Origin: Talinum fruticosum
Lineage: Eukaryota > Streptophyta > Magnoliopsida > Caryophyllales > Talinaceae
Assembly (NCBI GenBank): GCA_021018815.1
Contig: JAITYX010000119.1
Span: forward strand, 124,001 to 188,000
Reading direction: 5' to 3'
Length of the DNA stretch: 64,000 nt
Shown here: positions 12,777-24,164 of the stretch, in pieces
How the letters are laid out: every line of letters starts with the position of its first letter
How positions within the stretch are numbered: the stretch's first letter is position 1
Notes under the pieces: generated by a model
What the model saw: the letters and a program-made list of their open reading frames with translations, nothing else
The model's database searches: none
Told to the model about the DNA's origin: nothing
Position numbers and translations under genes: made by a program

Positions 12777-14106
12777 TGATAAGTGCATAAAATGAATACT
12801 TCTTTTATGGCATTTTCATATTTCTCTTTGGGAAATTGAGTTCAATGAACCATGTTTTTGTGCCATTTTTGGTTTTATGCTTGTGTTTGTGTGTTTTGAG
12901 ATAAGTTGTGCATATTTGATCACAAATACTAAGTATTCCCGAGATAAGCCGATGCTTTAAGCGTTGAAAAGACCAACAAGGGCTATCTTTATAGTTAGTA
13001 CAACCCTTTTTCCAATAGAACGACCGAATTTTAGTGTTTCTATCTCGAGATTGAGTATTTGCGTACCCGACAAGGCCAGCCTATGTTGAAGGATACGATC
13101 CATGTTGGATGCATTTTTTCGCCGCACTGGTTTAATTATAAAGGTTATGCCTATTGAATGACTATATTTTTGTTATTAAAGGGATGAGCTTTGGAGCTAT
13201 TCCGGTATCCCATCATCGTCATCTACCATCTTTACATTCTAAGCATCCAACCACCATATTCCCCATTAGAGAGAGAGAGAGAGAGAGTTAAGAGATTCAA
13301 GAAGGTTTCTTGCGAAGTTGAAACAAGATTTGAAGATCAAGAGATAAAGTTGTTCACACCAAGAGCTTGAAGTAACGCCTACTTGAGACTAAGAACTTCT
13401 ACCATCCCATTAGTCTCTTTGTTTCTAATTCAAACTATGTTAGTCTTGATGTTAATTTTAGTTATGTGTGAGTAGAAAATTTTAATCTAGGGATTTGCTA
13501 AGCTAAATAATGTTATCTTTCAATAATTGAACTAGTGTGCTTCAATTTCATTTGGAACGATTCTATCTATCTTAGAGGTTTTATGCTATGGTGAGATTAT
13601 TTGCCATTTTCTTTCATGTATTTTAGTTTCTTAATTGAAATACTGAAACAAGAAGTTGAGCATTCAAAAAACTATGATTAGACTTAATTTTTGATGTCTA
13701 GAGATAAAATTGCTAATTCGAAGATCAATTTGATAATCTATGTTTATAACTTGATTAAGTTAGAAACCCATGAGAATAGGTAATCAATTAAACTCAAGCA
13801 ATTCATTTCATTTTGAAAGAAAGTTGTGATTGCCCTCTAATTATCAATCCTTAAGTCGTCCAATTAAATGAAAAGTTTATGTTTAATTAATTGAATAGAA
13901 TTATTTAAGGTGATTAATGCCTACGTGTTTTAATTTCATTATTATCGAAAGAGGTTTAATATTTCGTTAATAAACCAAAAGCTCTAATTCAAACTACTTA
14001 ACATATTGAGAGGGTTAAGATTCAGTATATTCCATTGGTCCTTATGGCAATGACACTTGATTGCTATAACGATAAACCCAAACACTTGTAAAGCCGATAA
14101 AGTTTT
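12777..14106 (+). repeat. Athila-type 5' LTR
   Basis: It begins TGATAAGTGCATAAAATGAA, resembling Athila LTR starts, and is followed directly by a tRNA-Asp-like primer site and an Athila-type gag. A (GA)n run sits inside at 13268-13288. The exact 3' edge is uncertain by a few bases. No matching 3' LTR is present in the window. Confidence 0.75.
13268..13288. repeat. (GA)n microsatellite
   Basis: About ten GA units inside the Athila LTR, likely in its transcribed leader. Confidence 0.9.
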
Positions 14107-14124
14107 TGGCGTTGTTGCAAGGGA
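14107..14124 (+). other. Primer binding site, tRNA-Asp type
   Basis: TGGCGTTGTTGCAAGGGA is close to the Athila primer site TGGCGCCGTTGCCGGGGA, with transitions and one transversion. Its position right after the LTR supports the Athila assignment. Confidence 0.75.
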
Positions 14125-14159
14125 CTAAATGACAATTATTGAGTTACACCTTATTAATC

Positions 14160-15400
14160 AAACTAAGCTTTTGACAATTTTTTCCTTTTCTATGCCAAAG
14201 CCACCGGTCATGGGAAACTCCTTGAACCCGACCTTGAGATCAAGAGGATTATGCATCATAGGAAAAGATAACAAAAGCTTCAAAGAAGGTTAGACTAGGC
14301 TACCAAACTCACTCTTATCAGGGGGCAATGGTGACGATACCATGCCTTTACGAAACTTTACTGCACTAAGGGCTCAAGCTCTTCACTCTAGCACCACGAG
14401 ACCAGCCATTATAGCCAACGATTTTGAATACAAGCCAAGTCTCGTCAACATGGTGAAACAAAATCAATTTGATGGCACTTTGATGGAGAATCCCAACATG
14501 CACCTCTCTAACTTCTTATAGATGATGACACTTAAAAGCAAAATGAAGTCTCAATTGAAGCCATCCGCCTTTATTGTTTCCATTTGCACTCAAGGAAAAG
14601 GTGCAAGATTAGCTCTATTCAATGTCATCTACCTCTATCACAACATGGGATGATCTCACCGAAGCTTCTAGCCAAATACTTCCCACCAAGCAAGACCACA
14701 AATTAAGGACTCAAATCTCAACATTTGCTTAGCGGGAGTGAGAGTTTTTGTGAAGCATGGGAAAGATTCAAGGATTTGTTGAGATTGTGTCCACACCATG
14801 GCCTCCTAAAGTGGATGATTATCCAGAACTTCTACAATGGTCACACCCATTAATGAGGACTATTATTGATGCAACAGTGGGAGGTACTTTGATGAGTAAC
14901 ACTCGTTGACGAGTCCTACAACTTTATTGAGGAGATCACCCTTAATTATTACCAATGGATCAATGATTGTGCTTCACCGAGGAAATCATTGGGTTAGTAT
15001 GAAATGATGCTATTACGTTACTTTCAGCTAAGCTAGAAGCAATGACTCATAAACTTGATAAGTTGAGCATGAACCCGATGAATCAATGTGCGACTTCCCT
15101 TAAATGTGAAATTTGTGGTTACGTTGAGCATGTTGCATCACATTGTCATTGTTAGTTCCCTTTCGCCTAAGACCCTAGCCACCAGGTTAACTATGTAAGC
15201 AACTTTCAATCGAGGCCAACCCATGACCTATGTTCGACATTACCTAACGGCGTTGGAAGAACTATCCTAACTTGTCATGTATGAATAATGATAATGTCAA
15301 GCCAATGCCCCAAATAAATCCTAGACCTCCCCTAGGTTCCAAAGACCACATATCCATCAAAAGCCTAACTTGGAGGCAATAGTAGACAGCTTGCTAATGG
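14160..15400 (+). pseudogene. Athila-type gag, degenerate
   Basis: Gag would form the virus-like particle. Readable pieces, in order, are FEYKPSLVNMVKQNQF, ENPNMHLSNFL, a block equivalent to FPPSKTAKLR that is frame-shifted here, VFVKHGKDS with its neighbours, and near 15105-15150 the zinc-knuckle-like CEICGYVEHVASHC. These are the landmarks of Athila gag (retrotrans_gag family). Several frameshifts and stops break the frame; no complete product is possible. Confidence 0.75.
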
Positions 15401-15448
15401 GTTATAAGCAAAAAAAAAAGGAACATATTAAGCACTTGACCTCAAAAT

Positions 15449-15634
15449 TTGACATGTTTGATATGCACAATAAACTGCTTGACACTTAAATTACTTCCCA
15501 AGAAACCTCTTTCTCCACCCCTCTTGGTAGACTTCCTAGCCACCATGAAACCAACCGTAGGGAAGCATTGCAAAGCTATTATGTTGAGAAGTGGCACGCA
15601 ACTTGTAGGCCCTAAGGATGCTGACAATGATTAG
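15449..15634 (+). pseudogene. Athila gag-pol linker, KAIMLRSG block
   Basis: This 61-codon open stretch contains KHCKAIMLRSG, the counterpart of the conserved CKAITLRSG block that follows gag in Athila polyproteins. It ends just before the foldback element that interrupts the polyprotein. Confidence 0.7.
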
Positions 15635-15670
15635 ACCAATGAACATAAGAATGCCAGTAGTTATGATTTG

Positions 15671-15981
15671 GTGCAAAAATATTGCTCCTAGTGTAGCTAG
15701 GACGTGAGCCAAGAGTTGCATTGGAGACGTCTCCACTAGGATAGTACTTAGCTCAAAGAGGACAGCTAGGGGAGTTGAGTTTCCATGAAGAAGTCTTCAA
15801 TATTACTATTGTAGTAGTATTGATGTATTAATTTACTATTGTCGGAATATTGAAGACTTCTTCATGGAAACTCAACTCCCTAGCTATCTTCTCCAAGCTA
15901 AGTACTATTTTAGTGGAGACATCTCCAATGCAACTCTTGCCTCACGTCCTACTTACAATAGGAGGATCATTTTTGCAGCAC
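15671..15981. repeat. Foldback (hairpin) MITE-like insertion, 311 bp
   Basis: The left arm (15671-15804) and right arm (15846-15981) are near-perfect reverse complements over about 134 bp, separated by a 41-bp AT-rich loop. Landmarks are GAGTTGCATTGGAGA and GAGTTTCCATGAAGAAGTC on one arm and their complements on the other. A transcript would fold into a long imperfect hairpin. It lies between the Athila linker and protease. No clear target duplication is seen, so its family is unknown. Confidence 0.85.
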
Positions 15982-15989
15982 GATCGATC

Positions 15990-16897
15990 ATATCCCAAGG
16001 CTCAAGATGGATTGTGGGAATTATCCCAAGGCCGAAAGACCCTAAAGAACCTTCACCAAAATCGTTAACAAGGCCTTTACTATTCCCACAAAGAATGGCC
16101 AAGGCTAAGCTATGGATCGGCAATTTGGGAAATTCTTAGAGGTCCTTAAGAAGCTCTAAAATAATATCCTTTTTACCGATGCCTTATCTCAAATGCCCTC
16201 CTACTCTAAATTTTTTAAATACTTTATCAAACAAAATAAAGCTAGAAGAACATGAGACTATAGCCCCGACCGAAGAGTGTAGCGTCGTGATCCTCAACAA
16301 GCTTCGTACAAAGCTTAAGAATCCCGATAGTTTTTCTAGACCCCGTATGATAAGGAATTTGACCATTCATCGTGCTCTGTGTCACACAGAGCTGAAGTGT
16401 GAGCTTGATGCCCCTTCCTATTGGTCAAAAGCTTGGTTTTGGGTGAATTGAAACAAGCCACTATTTCCTTGCAATTAGCATACCGTTATATAAAGTACCC
16501 CGTGATTATTTTGGAGAATGTCCTAGTCATGGTGGGAAACTTCTATATGCCTGTTGACTTTGTGAACCTTGAAACGAGAAAAGACACCGGACCCCAATCA
16601 ATCTTGGGTGGCCTTTCTTGGCCACTATTGGGTGTCGCGTTGATGTGAAGAATGGTAAGTTGTCTTTTCATGTGGGATAAGTCATGTGGAGTTCAACTTG
16701 TTTAATGCCACTAGATTCCTTTTGATGAAAGTGCTAACCAAGACTCTCATAATCCACTTGAGCATTATTTATTCAATGAGAGATATACTAAGGATGAGAA
16801 TTCCGAAGTGGCGATGATCTCGCTCGGTTGTTGGAAGCCAACCCACCCCGAGTTTAACCAAGAGATGCAAAGGATGAAGGCTCAAAAGAAAGTTGAG
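15990..16897 (+). pseudogene. Athila protease region, degenerate
   Basis: Readable pieces are FPQRMAKAKL, LEEHETIAPTEECS, KLRTKLKNPDSFS, IGNLTI-like RNLTIHRALC, ILENVLVMVGNFYMPVDFV, VKNGKLSFHVG and FNLFNATRF. This is the order of the Athila polyprotein from the linker through the retroviral aspartic protease to its C-terminal side. The catalytic aspartate segment is corrupted (ALCHTELKCELD in place of an ALCDLGAS-type site). The frame is continuous with the RT at 18513 once the LTR at 16898-18512 is removed. Confidence 0.75.
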
Positions 16898-18512
16898 TAT
16901 AGACACCTAAAAATTTTCTCAGTATTTTACAATACTTTGTTTTATTTTTATTTTTCGAGCACCGATGAAATATAACTTCACTTGTTTATTCGGCCCTATA
17001 ATGGATTAAAAAGTATGCCTTTCTTATTTCAGTCCATAAATTAAACAAATAGCAGGACCACAATCATAAAACATATACAACACCCACAAAATAGCCTAAT
17101 TGACCCATCACAATCACCAAACTTAAGTTTTAGATCGTGCCAAAGCTCGTCGGAGATCGCCATACCATGAAGTGAGCAATGTCAATCACATATGCACCTA
17201 AAATGCATCGTCTTGACATGTTCAACACGTGAAGACTCCAGCCAACCCATGTTGGTCACCTAGGGTTCTAGAAGTAGCATTTTGACCTAGTCACCTTTCA
17301 CAGATTTTAACATACTTTTAGCTGATTTTTTTGGTGCCGCTTTGCTTCATTTGCAATTGAAGTAAGATTCAAAAGGGAAAACCCCGACCTACTTCATATC
17401 TATAAATAAGAGGTCTCAGCCCTCCTTTCCAAAAATATTACAAACCTTATTGCTACCATTTAGCTTAATCAAAACCTACATTTTGTTGAATTCTCGCTTC
17501 CATCTCCTTTTCTATTTTCTCTAATTATACCTTCATTTACCATAAATAAAAAGCCTTTAACAAGAGGACGTTTTTTCTTCCTCCCCTCATTTTTCTATCG
17601 TTACGCTACCGAAATCTCTTCACTTGTGTTTGTATCCTTATTACTTCATTTCAATCCTTCATTTTTGTTCTTTATTTTTAGTTTTGTATTTTGAATTTAG
17701 AAGTAATGTAATCTCATTTACGTTCACGCCCGCTCGCTATAATTGTTTAGACATATCGGTATCCTAACTGCTTTCCTTAGTTGCTTATTCTATAGGTTTT
17801 AAGCATGTTTTGACTTGACTTAATTTTCGTACTAGCATGACGTTTGCCTATTTTATTTAACACAATTTTACATTCCCATTTGCATTAATAAAGGTCGTTT
17901 TTAAATGGGTTGAATGAGGAGTAACCCTTCTTATTTTGTACCATAGACCCAACCATCGGATCACCGGTTTTGAGCAGTGGAGTCCTTTTTAAAACCTTTC
18001 TTATTTTTGAGCTTTTTATCCCTTTCAATTGTCTCTTGGGTAAGCTAAAATTAGGAAAGTGAATTTTATTTTATTAGTTTTATTCAACACCGACTAGCCA
18101 CTCAAATTTTTAATCTTTTTATTTTGAATAATGCATCTTGATTTTTCACAAACTAAGCTATTTTGAACTAATTTTAGAAACGTGGATCATTTGACCAACA
18201 CCATTTCTGTAGTCCGGGCTAGAGGACCCACATAGATCATCCCTATTGGCTGACCCATACTAGTTATAGTGGTGGATTCCATGCCATGCCCCGAGTAGTC
18301 CTACTATTTCCCTATGAGTCCCACTCGGAAATTCACTTTAGAATGTTTAATATTCTCCTACCTATCTGGAGAATTCTAAAATGTATTTCGAAAATAAAAT
18401 GGTTTCTAAAACCACTAGCCAATCAACATAAAAAATCAACAACCGTATTATCTTGATAACTGCACCTTTCGTGAAATCAACATTCTTCACTCTTAAAAAG
18501 AGCAACCATCCG
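16898..18512 (+). repeat. Solo LTR of the TGTAGACACC family, copy 3 (1615 bp)
   Basis: It begins TATAGACACC (canonical TGTAGACACC) and aligns to the reverse complement of 4558-6214 along its length. It is flanked by TTGAG (16893-16897) and ATGAG (18513-18517), a 4-of-5 match. Removing it joins the Athila frame (KAQKKVE to EKKAPEVELKHLP). TATAAATAAGAGG near 17400 is a likely LTR TATA box. Confidence 0.8.
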
Positions 18513-19835
18513 ATGAGAAAAAGGCTCCTGAGGTAGAATTGAAACATCTTCCTTCCTCATTAAGAAATGATTTTCTTTGTTCGTAATTCTACTTTTCCTT
18601 CCTCACGGTCATATAAGTTTCTTGGTCCTAATTTTCTAACTATCTTGTGATTGTTAATGTGAATTTAAGTGCTACTAAAATTGATGCTTTCCTAAGAGTA
18701 CTTAGACTAAATAGCAATGCCCTAGGATAGTTTAAAAATGAGCTTAAAGAATTTCATCCTTTTGTTTTCATGCATAGAATCTTGATGGATAATGACCATA
18801 ATCCCTTAATTGAGCATCAAAGAAGATTAAATCCTAATATGAAACAGTTTCTTAAAGAGGAAGTTTTGAAGTTTCTTAAGGTTTCTATTATCTACTTTAT
18901 CTCTAATAATGAGTGGATGAGCCTAGTACATGTTGTGGCTAAAAAGGAAGTAATGATTGTAGTGAAAGTTGAATACGATGAATTGATCCTTACTAAAACT
19001 ATTATGGGTTGGACGATGTGTATTAATTACCATAAGATAAATGGTGGGAGTCGTAAGGACTATTTTTGCTCTTTTCGTCATTGATCAAATTCTTGAAAGG
19101 AATGCTAGGAACTCCTACTTTTTCTACTTGAGAATGGATATTTAGTATTTTTCCAAATCCCCACCACCCTAATGACTAAGATAAGACAAAATTTAGATGT
19201 TCATATGGTACTTTTGCATATAGAAGAATGAATTTCGAGTCGTGGAATTCACCCGCGACCTTTCAACGTTGCATGATGGTCATTTTCTTTTACTTTTATT
19301 GAGGACATTATAGGGGTATTCATGGATGAGTTTTTCACCTTAAGGTCCATCTTTTTAATCATTGCTTACAAAAATTGTCTAAAGTTTGGCAAAGCTGTAA
19401 GGATACGAATTTTTTCATAAATTGGGAAAAGTGACATTTTATGGTGCAAGGAGTTTTTCTTGGTCATATGGTTTTTAACAAGGGCATCAAAGTGCACAAA
19501 GAAAAGGTGGAGGTGATTGAATGATTACCACCACAAACTTCTATGAAAGGTGTGAAAAATTTTCTTAGACATGTCAGTTCTTATCGATGATCGTTCACAA
19601 AATATTTTTCTACAATTATAAAACATGTCACTAAATTGCTTGTCAAGGACGTTTGCATTAAATTTATTGAAGAGTGCTTGAGTGCCTTTTACAACTTAAA
19701 AGAACGTTTGACCACCGCCCCCATTATCCGAGCCTCGGAGTGGGAGGTTCCTATTGAAGTGATGTGCGATGCTAATGACCATGTAATAGAGGATGTTTTA
19801 GGAATGCAAAAGGAAAGCAAGTCATTCGCCATATA
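18513..19835 (+). pseudogene. Athila reverse transcriptase, degenerate, interrupted by CACTA
   Basis: The domain would copy the element RNA into DNA. Readable landmarks are EVELKHLPSSLRNDF, FMHRILMDNDHNPLIEHQRR, LNPNMKQFLKEEVLKFL, MCINYHKING (counterpart of MCIDYRKLN), FMDEFF (the YVDDF-type active site, now lacking its aspartate pair) and, before the break, CDANDHVIEDVLG and FAIY of the RNase H start. The frame is cut by many indels. The CACTA element enters at the start of RNase H and the coding sequence resumes at 27430. Confidence 0.8.
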
Positions 19836-20110
19836 CACTACTACATGAACCACTTTTAACTAAAGTTAAAGATGACCTTTAACGACGGTTAACCGGCGTC
19901 GTGTATTTGACCGTCGTTGTATGTAGCATCTTTTACTACGGTTCAAAACCGTAGTAATAGGTCGGTCTATGACGATGGTTCTAATTTGGTAACCGTCGTG
20001 AAAGGTGGAGTATGGCGACGGTTCTTATAATAGAACCGCCATCATAGGTACCATACATAATGAAAATTTTTTGTTTTAGATAGGCATATGACGACAATTC
20101 TAATGTAAGA

Positions 20111-20998
20111 ATACATCATAAATATTTTTTAATAGTTTTTTTTGTAACCCCTGTACAAAATACACTAAAAATACATCACAATTTACAACTACCAACAACC
20201 ACAATTTTACAAAAATTTCCCACTTACTACAACCACAACAAGTTCTATATCGAACAAGTTCAACAACACAATTCCATATTTTACATTAAGTTCCATCAAT
20301 GAATGTTACAATGATGTGAAAATACAAAGAGAACCTTTTGGCATAAATAACTCCATAAAACCACAACGTTTCAAGAGAAAGACATGGAGTTTTTGACATA
20401 TTTCATTAAAAAAGCAATAGACAAAGAGGTGGACAAACATAAAAACTCAATGATATCGCCCATGAACTTGTCAAGAGTGAGCTCATTATTCCTTTAAGAC
20501 GAACTATCTCAACTGTCGGAAAATGCAATTAGAAAATCAAGGAAGAAGGTAACGTTTAGGAGCCTTATTGTTTTTACCTTTGTCTAATGATGATCTTCTA
20601 GGCCGCCATTGAAGAGCTCAAGCCTTTGTTTGCTTCCTTGGATTTCTTATAGGGGTCAAGGTGGACAGCCTTCACTTCTTCTTAGGGAGGTTCATCTTCA
20701 ATTCCTTAGGGAGGTTCCTCCCTTTTGCTTTGGTAAGTTCCTTCGAACCGGAGAAAATGAGAGAAAAGGGTCCTCCATCGTTTCGCTGCTCTCAAGGGAG
20801 GGGACCGGACAATGAGCCAATGCTTAATGTGGCGCCTCCGCCTGCCGCGTCACTTGCTACTAAGTGCAACTCATTTTCTCTATGATCGAAGGAGAGAGTT
20901 AAGTCAAAGAATTATTCATACCAACTCCCTCAATAAAGCCTCTATCCCTCTTCCCATTTAAAGAATTTTTTGGCTTCCAATTATTTACGTATATATTA
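20111..20998. other. CACTA internal sequence, no recognised gene
   Basis: AT-rich at first, then a GC-richer stretch at 20570-20880 with two overlapping short frames that share an imperfect internal repeat (CTTAGGGAGGTTC twice near 20680-20720). I do not recognise the product; it may be a remnant of transposase untranslated sequence or captured DNA. Confidence 0.4.

Positions 20999-21066
<68 letters not shown>
20999..21066. repeat. (TTA)n microsatellite, about 22 units
   Basis: An uninterrupted TTA run immediately before the first foldback. Confidence 0.95.
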
Positions 21067-21070
<4 letters not shown>

Positions 21071-21091
21071 GTTTCGTTTTTGCTTCTAATT

Positions 21092-21677
21092 TTGATGTAT
21101 TATATATGATCATAAACTAGAAATGATTTTATTTGAAATTTTACATAATACACATCACAAATTAATATGAATAAAATGTTAATGTCATCCCTTTAATTCG
21201 CTTTAACAACCCAAGATATAACTAGAACCGGAGTTCCCATAACCCTTGTTGTCTTTAACAACGACATCGGGTTCATAAGGCAAAGGCATAGAGTTTATGT
21301 GCAATGTGGGTCGGTCCACGAAGAAAGGGAAAGGGATAAAGGCTTTATCGGAGAAAAAGGTGGTGAACAATCACAAAACTAGTAGTAATCCCCTATTGTT
21401 TTTCACCATTTTCTCCGATAAAGCCTTTAACCCTTTTCCCATTCTTTGTGTACTCGACCCATGCTGCACATAGGCTCTATGTCATGCCTAGTGAATCCAA
21501 CCTCATTGCTAAAGTCAATAAGGGTTATGGGAACTCGGTTTTAGTTATGTCTTGGGTTGTTAAAGCAAACCGAATGGATGACCCGAAAATTTCATTGATA
21601 TTCATTATTGTCTTATACATTACGTAAACTTCAAAAAATCATGTACTCTAGTTTACGATCATGTATAATATAACAAA
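21092..21677. repeat. Foldback 1 inside CACTA, about 590 bp
   Basis: The two halves are imperfect reverse complements with the centre near 21385. Landmarks on the left arm are GCTTTAACAACCCAAGA, GTTCCCATAACCCTT and AAAGGCTTTATCGGAGAA, each mirrored on the right arm. It is related to Foldback 2 at 24165-24724, and the similarity continues downstream (21700-21870 with 24745-24900), so both belong to a duplicated unit of about 0.8 kb. Confidence 0.85.
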
Positions 21678-22466
21678 ATTACACGTAAAAGGAAATCAGT
21701 AAATTTAGGTACTTGGATAAATTAGTCGACCCCTAACTTCAACTCATCAAAACAAATAAATTTGATAACAAATTTATCTTTATGATAAGTATTTGGGGAG
21801 ATCCTTATTATCCAAATACCTTTTCATTTTTTACATTTTTACATTTATATTTTTTCCTTTTCATTCTTAAACCCTATATATATATATATATATATACAAC
21901 TTTTCCCTCTATTCATTGTGTAAGAGAATTGTTTACGTGTATATTATTCATAAGGGCTATTGCATAGGAATAATACAAACTTTGGGGCTGTTGGCCAAAT
22001 TTTGTATGAACTTTTTCTTGGCCGTGAACAGAACGAATTTTTAGGATATTTTACAATATCGGAACACCACCGAGTTTTATGAGCGGCAACTCGTGGAAAC
22101 ATGACGTGGCAAGTAAAATAGACAAGTGTACTGGCGGAGTCAAAGTTTGACTTTGAATTTATGACTTTTTAGTGCCGCTTAAGGTGGTCTTTTAAAATAA
22201 ATAAACAAAAAAATTTGTTTATTTTATATTAATAAATTTTAAATACAATTAACCACACACAATTAACACACACACTCTCTCTCTTTATGTCCCTCCCCTC
22301 ACTCTCTCCCCTGTTCTTTTGGAATAAAGGCCACACCCGCACCCATCTCTCTCTCTCTGTTCTTCTCAAAATAAGGCCACACCGGAGCCTCTCGCTTATG
22401 GCTCCTCACTGTCTTCTCTCTCTTCATTTTCACCTTCACCCTCACTCTCCTTAACCGCCCTCTTCT

Positions 22467-22799
22467 ATGCATTCCTCCTCCCTCCCAACCTCTGCGGCTC
22501 CCCATCTCTCCACCTCTGTCTCCTATGGCCTCCCCCACTACACCGCCTCCTCAAACTCCACCTTCAAAATTAACCCCTCCGAGCTCTTCGTCGAGGCCTC
22601 TCTCCTTCACCACTCGCTCCTTGCCGTGAAGTTTCCTCGTCTTCGCCTTCACCCACGAAACCCTCACGCTGGCCGCACGGTGTTCCTCGACGAGAACGAA
22701 TACCTAATCGTAAAATTCGAGCAGAATTCACCAGATCCGAAGGTTACGAAGTTCACCAATCCAAAACCTTCTATTCACCAGCTGCAAAATCGCTATTAA
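22467..22799 (+). pseudogene. Open frame in MULE payload, possible captured exon
   Basis: A 110-codon frame with an uncharacteristically GC-rich composition (codons rich in CTC, CTT and CCT). It begins MHSSSLPTSAAPHLS and contains HHSLLAVKFPRLRLH and FLDENEYLIVKFEQ. It is preceded by a CT-rich tract like a plant 5' leader. I do not recognise the family. It could be a captured exon or a chance frame in GC-rich sequence; only a protein search can tell. Confidence 0.4.
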
Positions 22800-23051
22800 A
22801 TATGCGAATTGAGGATGAAACTCTTTGATTTTACTTTATTTGTTTTTCACACCCGACATAAGGGTAAGGTCCTTCCATGAATAGCTTATGGGGGCTTAAT
22901 CATTTGATGAACAGTTGGTCGGGGATTGGATTTGGTTGGGAGTTTCACACCCGATTTAAGAGTAATTGAGTTAGGATTCCTAAGCGATGGAAGAACTGGT
23001 AGAAAATGGATTGATTTCAACAGCTTAAGAGGGATACATTGAGAGATTTGG

Positions 23052-23707
23052 GTGAGAAAGGAGAAGGGGATTTGGGGATTTCTCTCTCCTCCAATCTTGA
23101 AAGTTGCAATGGCTGAGAGTAGAAGAGAGATAGAGAGAGAGGTTAATTATATAGTGGACCAATTCCTCCCTAACTCCACCATTACCAAATTTCATGCCCC
23201 CGTTGTTCATAATCTTCGGCAAAACTCATGTCCAATTCCTTTTGCCTATCACTCGACCCTTCATCTTGGAGCAATTTATCCCTTTCAAGAGTCAAGTAAT
23301 CTCCCAAGGCCAAAATCTAAATTGTATCTCCAATCATGACAAATCAATTCTCCGATGGCTTTGCTGCTGGAATTGAAACAAAAACCCTAAGAAGAAGGGG
23401 ATAAAAGAGTGGCAGCATGAACCTCGTTAGGGAATGAACAAATCTTCCGATGAGCATCACTTTTCCGACAAGCATAAACCGGACCAAGGTCATCTTTAAT
23501 TCGAGATGGGCAGTGAAAAATTCAGCAAGAAAAGGAATTGTTGATTTTTCATTGAGCAGGAACATCGGCGACTCTTCAAGGACTTGTTGGTTGCTGAAGT
23601 TTCGGTCATCGGATACGCTCTTGTTTGTCGATGAGTATCATCCCATAGTCGCCGAAGTTTCGGTGAATGTTTCAGCTAGTATTCTTGCTGGAGTTAGGGA
23701 TGGGTGA
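23052..23707 (+). pseudogene. Further open frames in MULE payload, unrecognised
   Basis: Two frames (23052-23339 and 23450-23707) follow the first. The first contains ESRREIEREVNYIVDQF, the second SRNIGDSSRTCWLLKF and HPIVAEVSVNVS. Neither suggests a known domain to me. Frames overlap on both strands, so coding status is open. If the payload is captured host DNA these would be exons or leader sequence of the parent gene. Confidence 0.3.
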
Positions 23708-24164
23708 GTTGAGGAGAGAGAATCGAATTGGGGATTGAGTGGGGGCTTTCACCGGTTATGGGGAGAGAGCAAAATTGGGCTAAAAAGGGAGCTTGTAGCC
23801 ACGTGTGATTCTATACACTTGGTGTCCTAAAATTTGTGTAAATAGAAAATAAACAAATTTTTTATTTTTTATTTTTAAAGACCACCCTTAGCGGGCACTA
23901 AAAACTCATAAATTCAAATTCAAACTTTGACTCTGTCGTACACTTGTCTAGTTTACTTGTCACATCACGTTTCCAACGAGTCACCGCCCATAAAATTAAG
24001 TGGTTTCTGATATTGTAAAATACCCCCAAAGTTGGTCATGTTCACAGCCAAGGAAATTGTTTGTATAAAATTTGACCAACACCCTAAAAGTTTGTATTAT
24101 TCCCATCCAATATTCCTATTAATAAATAATATATATATATGCTTTCCTTTTGCTTCCAATTTTG

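Larger units (their letters stand above)
21953..24117. mobile_element. MULE-like element with about 270-bp TIRs and a GC-rich payload (Pack-MULE candidate)
   Basis: The sequence from 21953 inward (GGAATAATACAAACTTT, GGCCGTGAACA, GATATTTTACAATATC, GACAAGTGTAC, GTCAAAGTTTGA) recurs as its reverse complement ending at 24117, giving terminal inverted repeats of about 270 bp. Long TIRs like these are typical of Mutator-like elements. The inside (22260-23770) is markedly more GC-rich and CT/GA-biased than its surroundings and has no transposase, as in Pack-MULEs carrying host gene fragments. A 9-bp duplication could not be resolved at the edges. Confidence 0.7.

Noticed and set aside
15442..15736. 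Minus-strand frames opposite the Athila linker and foldback
   Set aside because: Shadows of the plus-strand KAIMLRSG block and the left hairpin arm.
22299..22538. Basic minus-strand frame in the MULE payload
   Set aside because: Arises from the CT-rich leader-like tract read in reverse; low complexity Arg/Glu/Gly.
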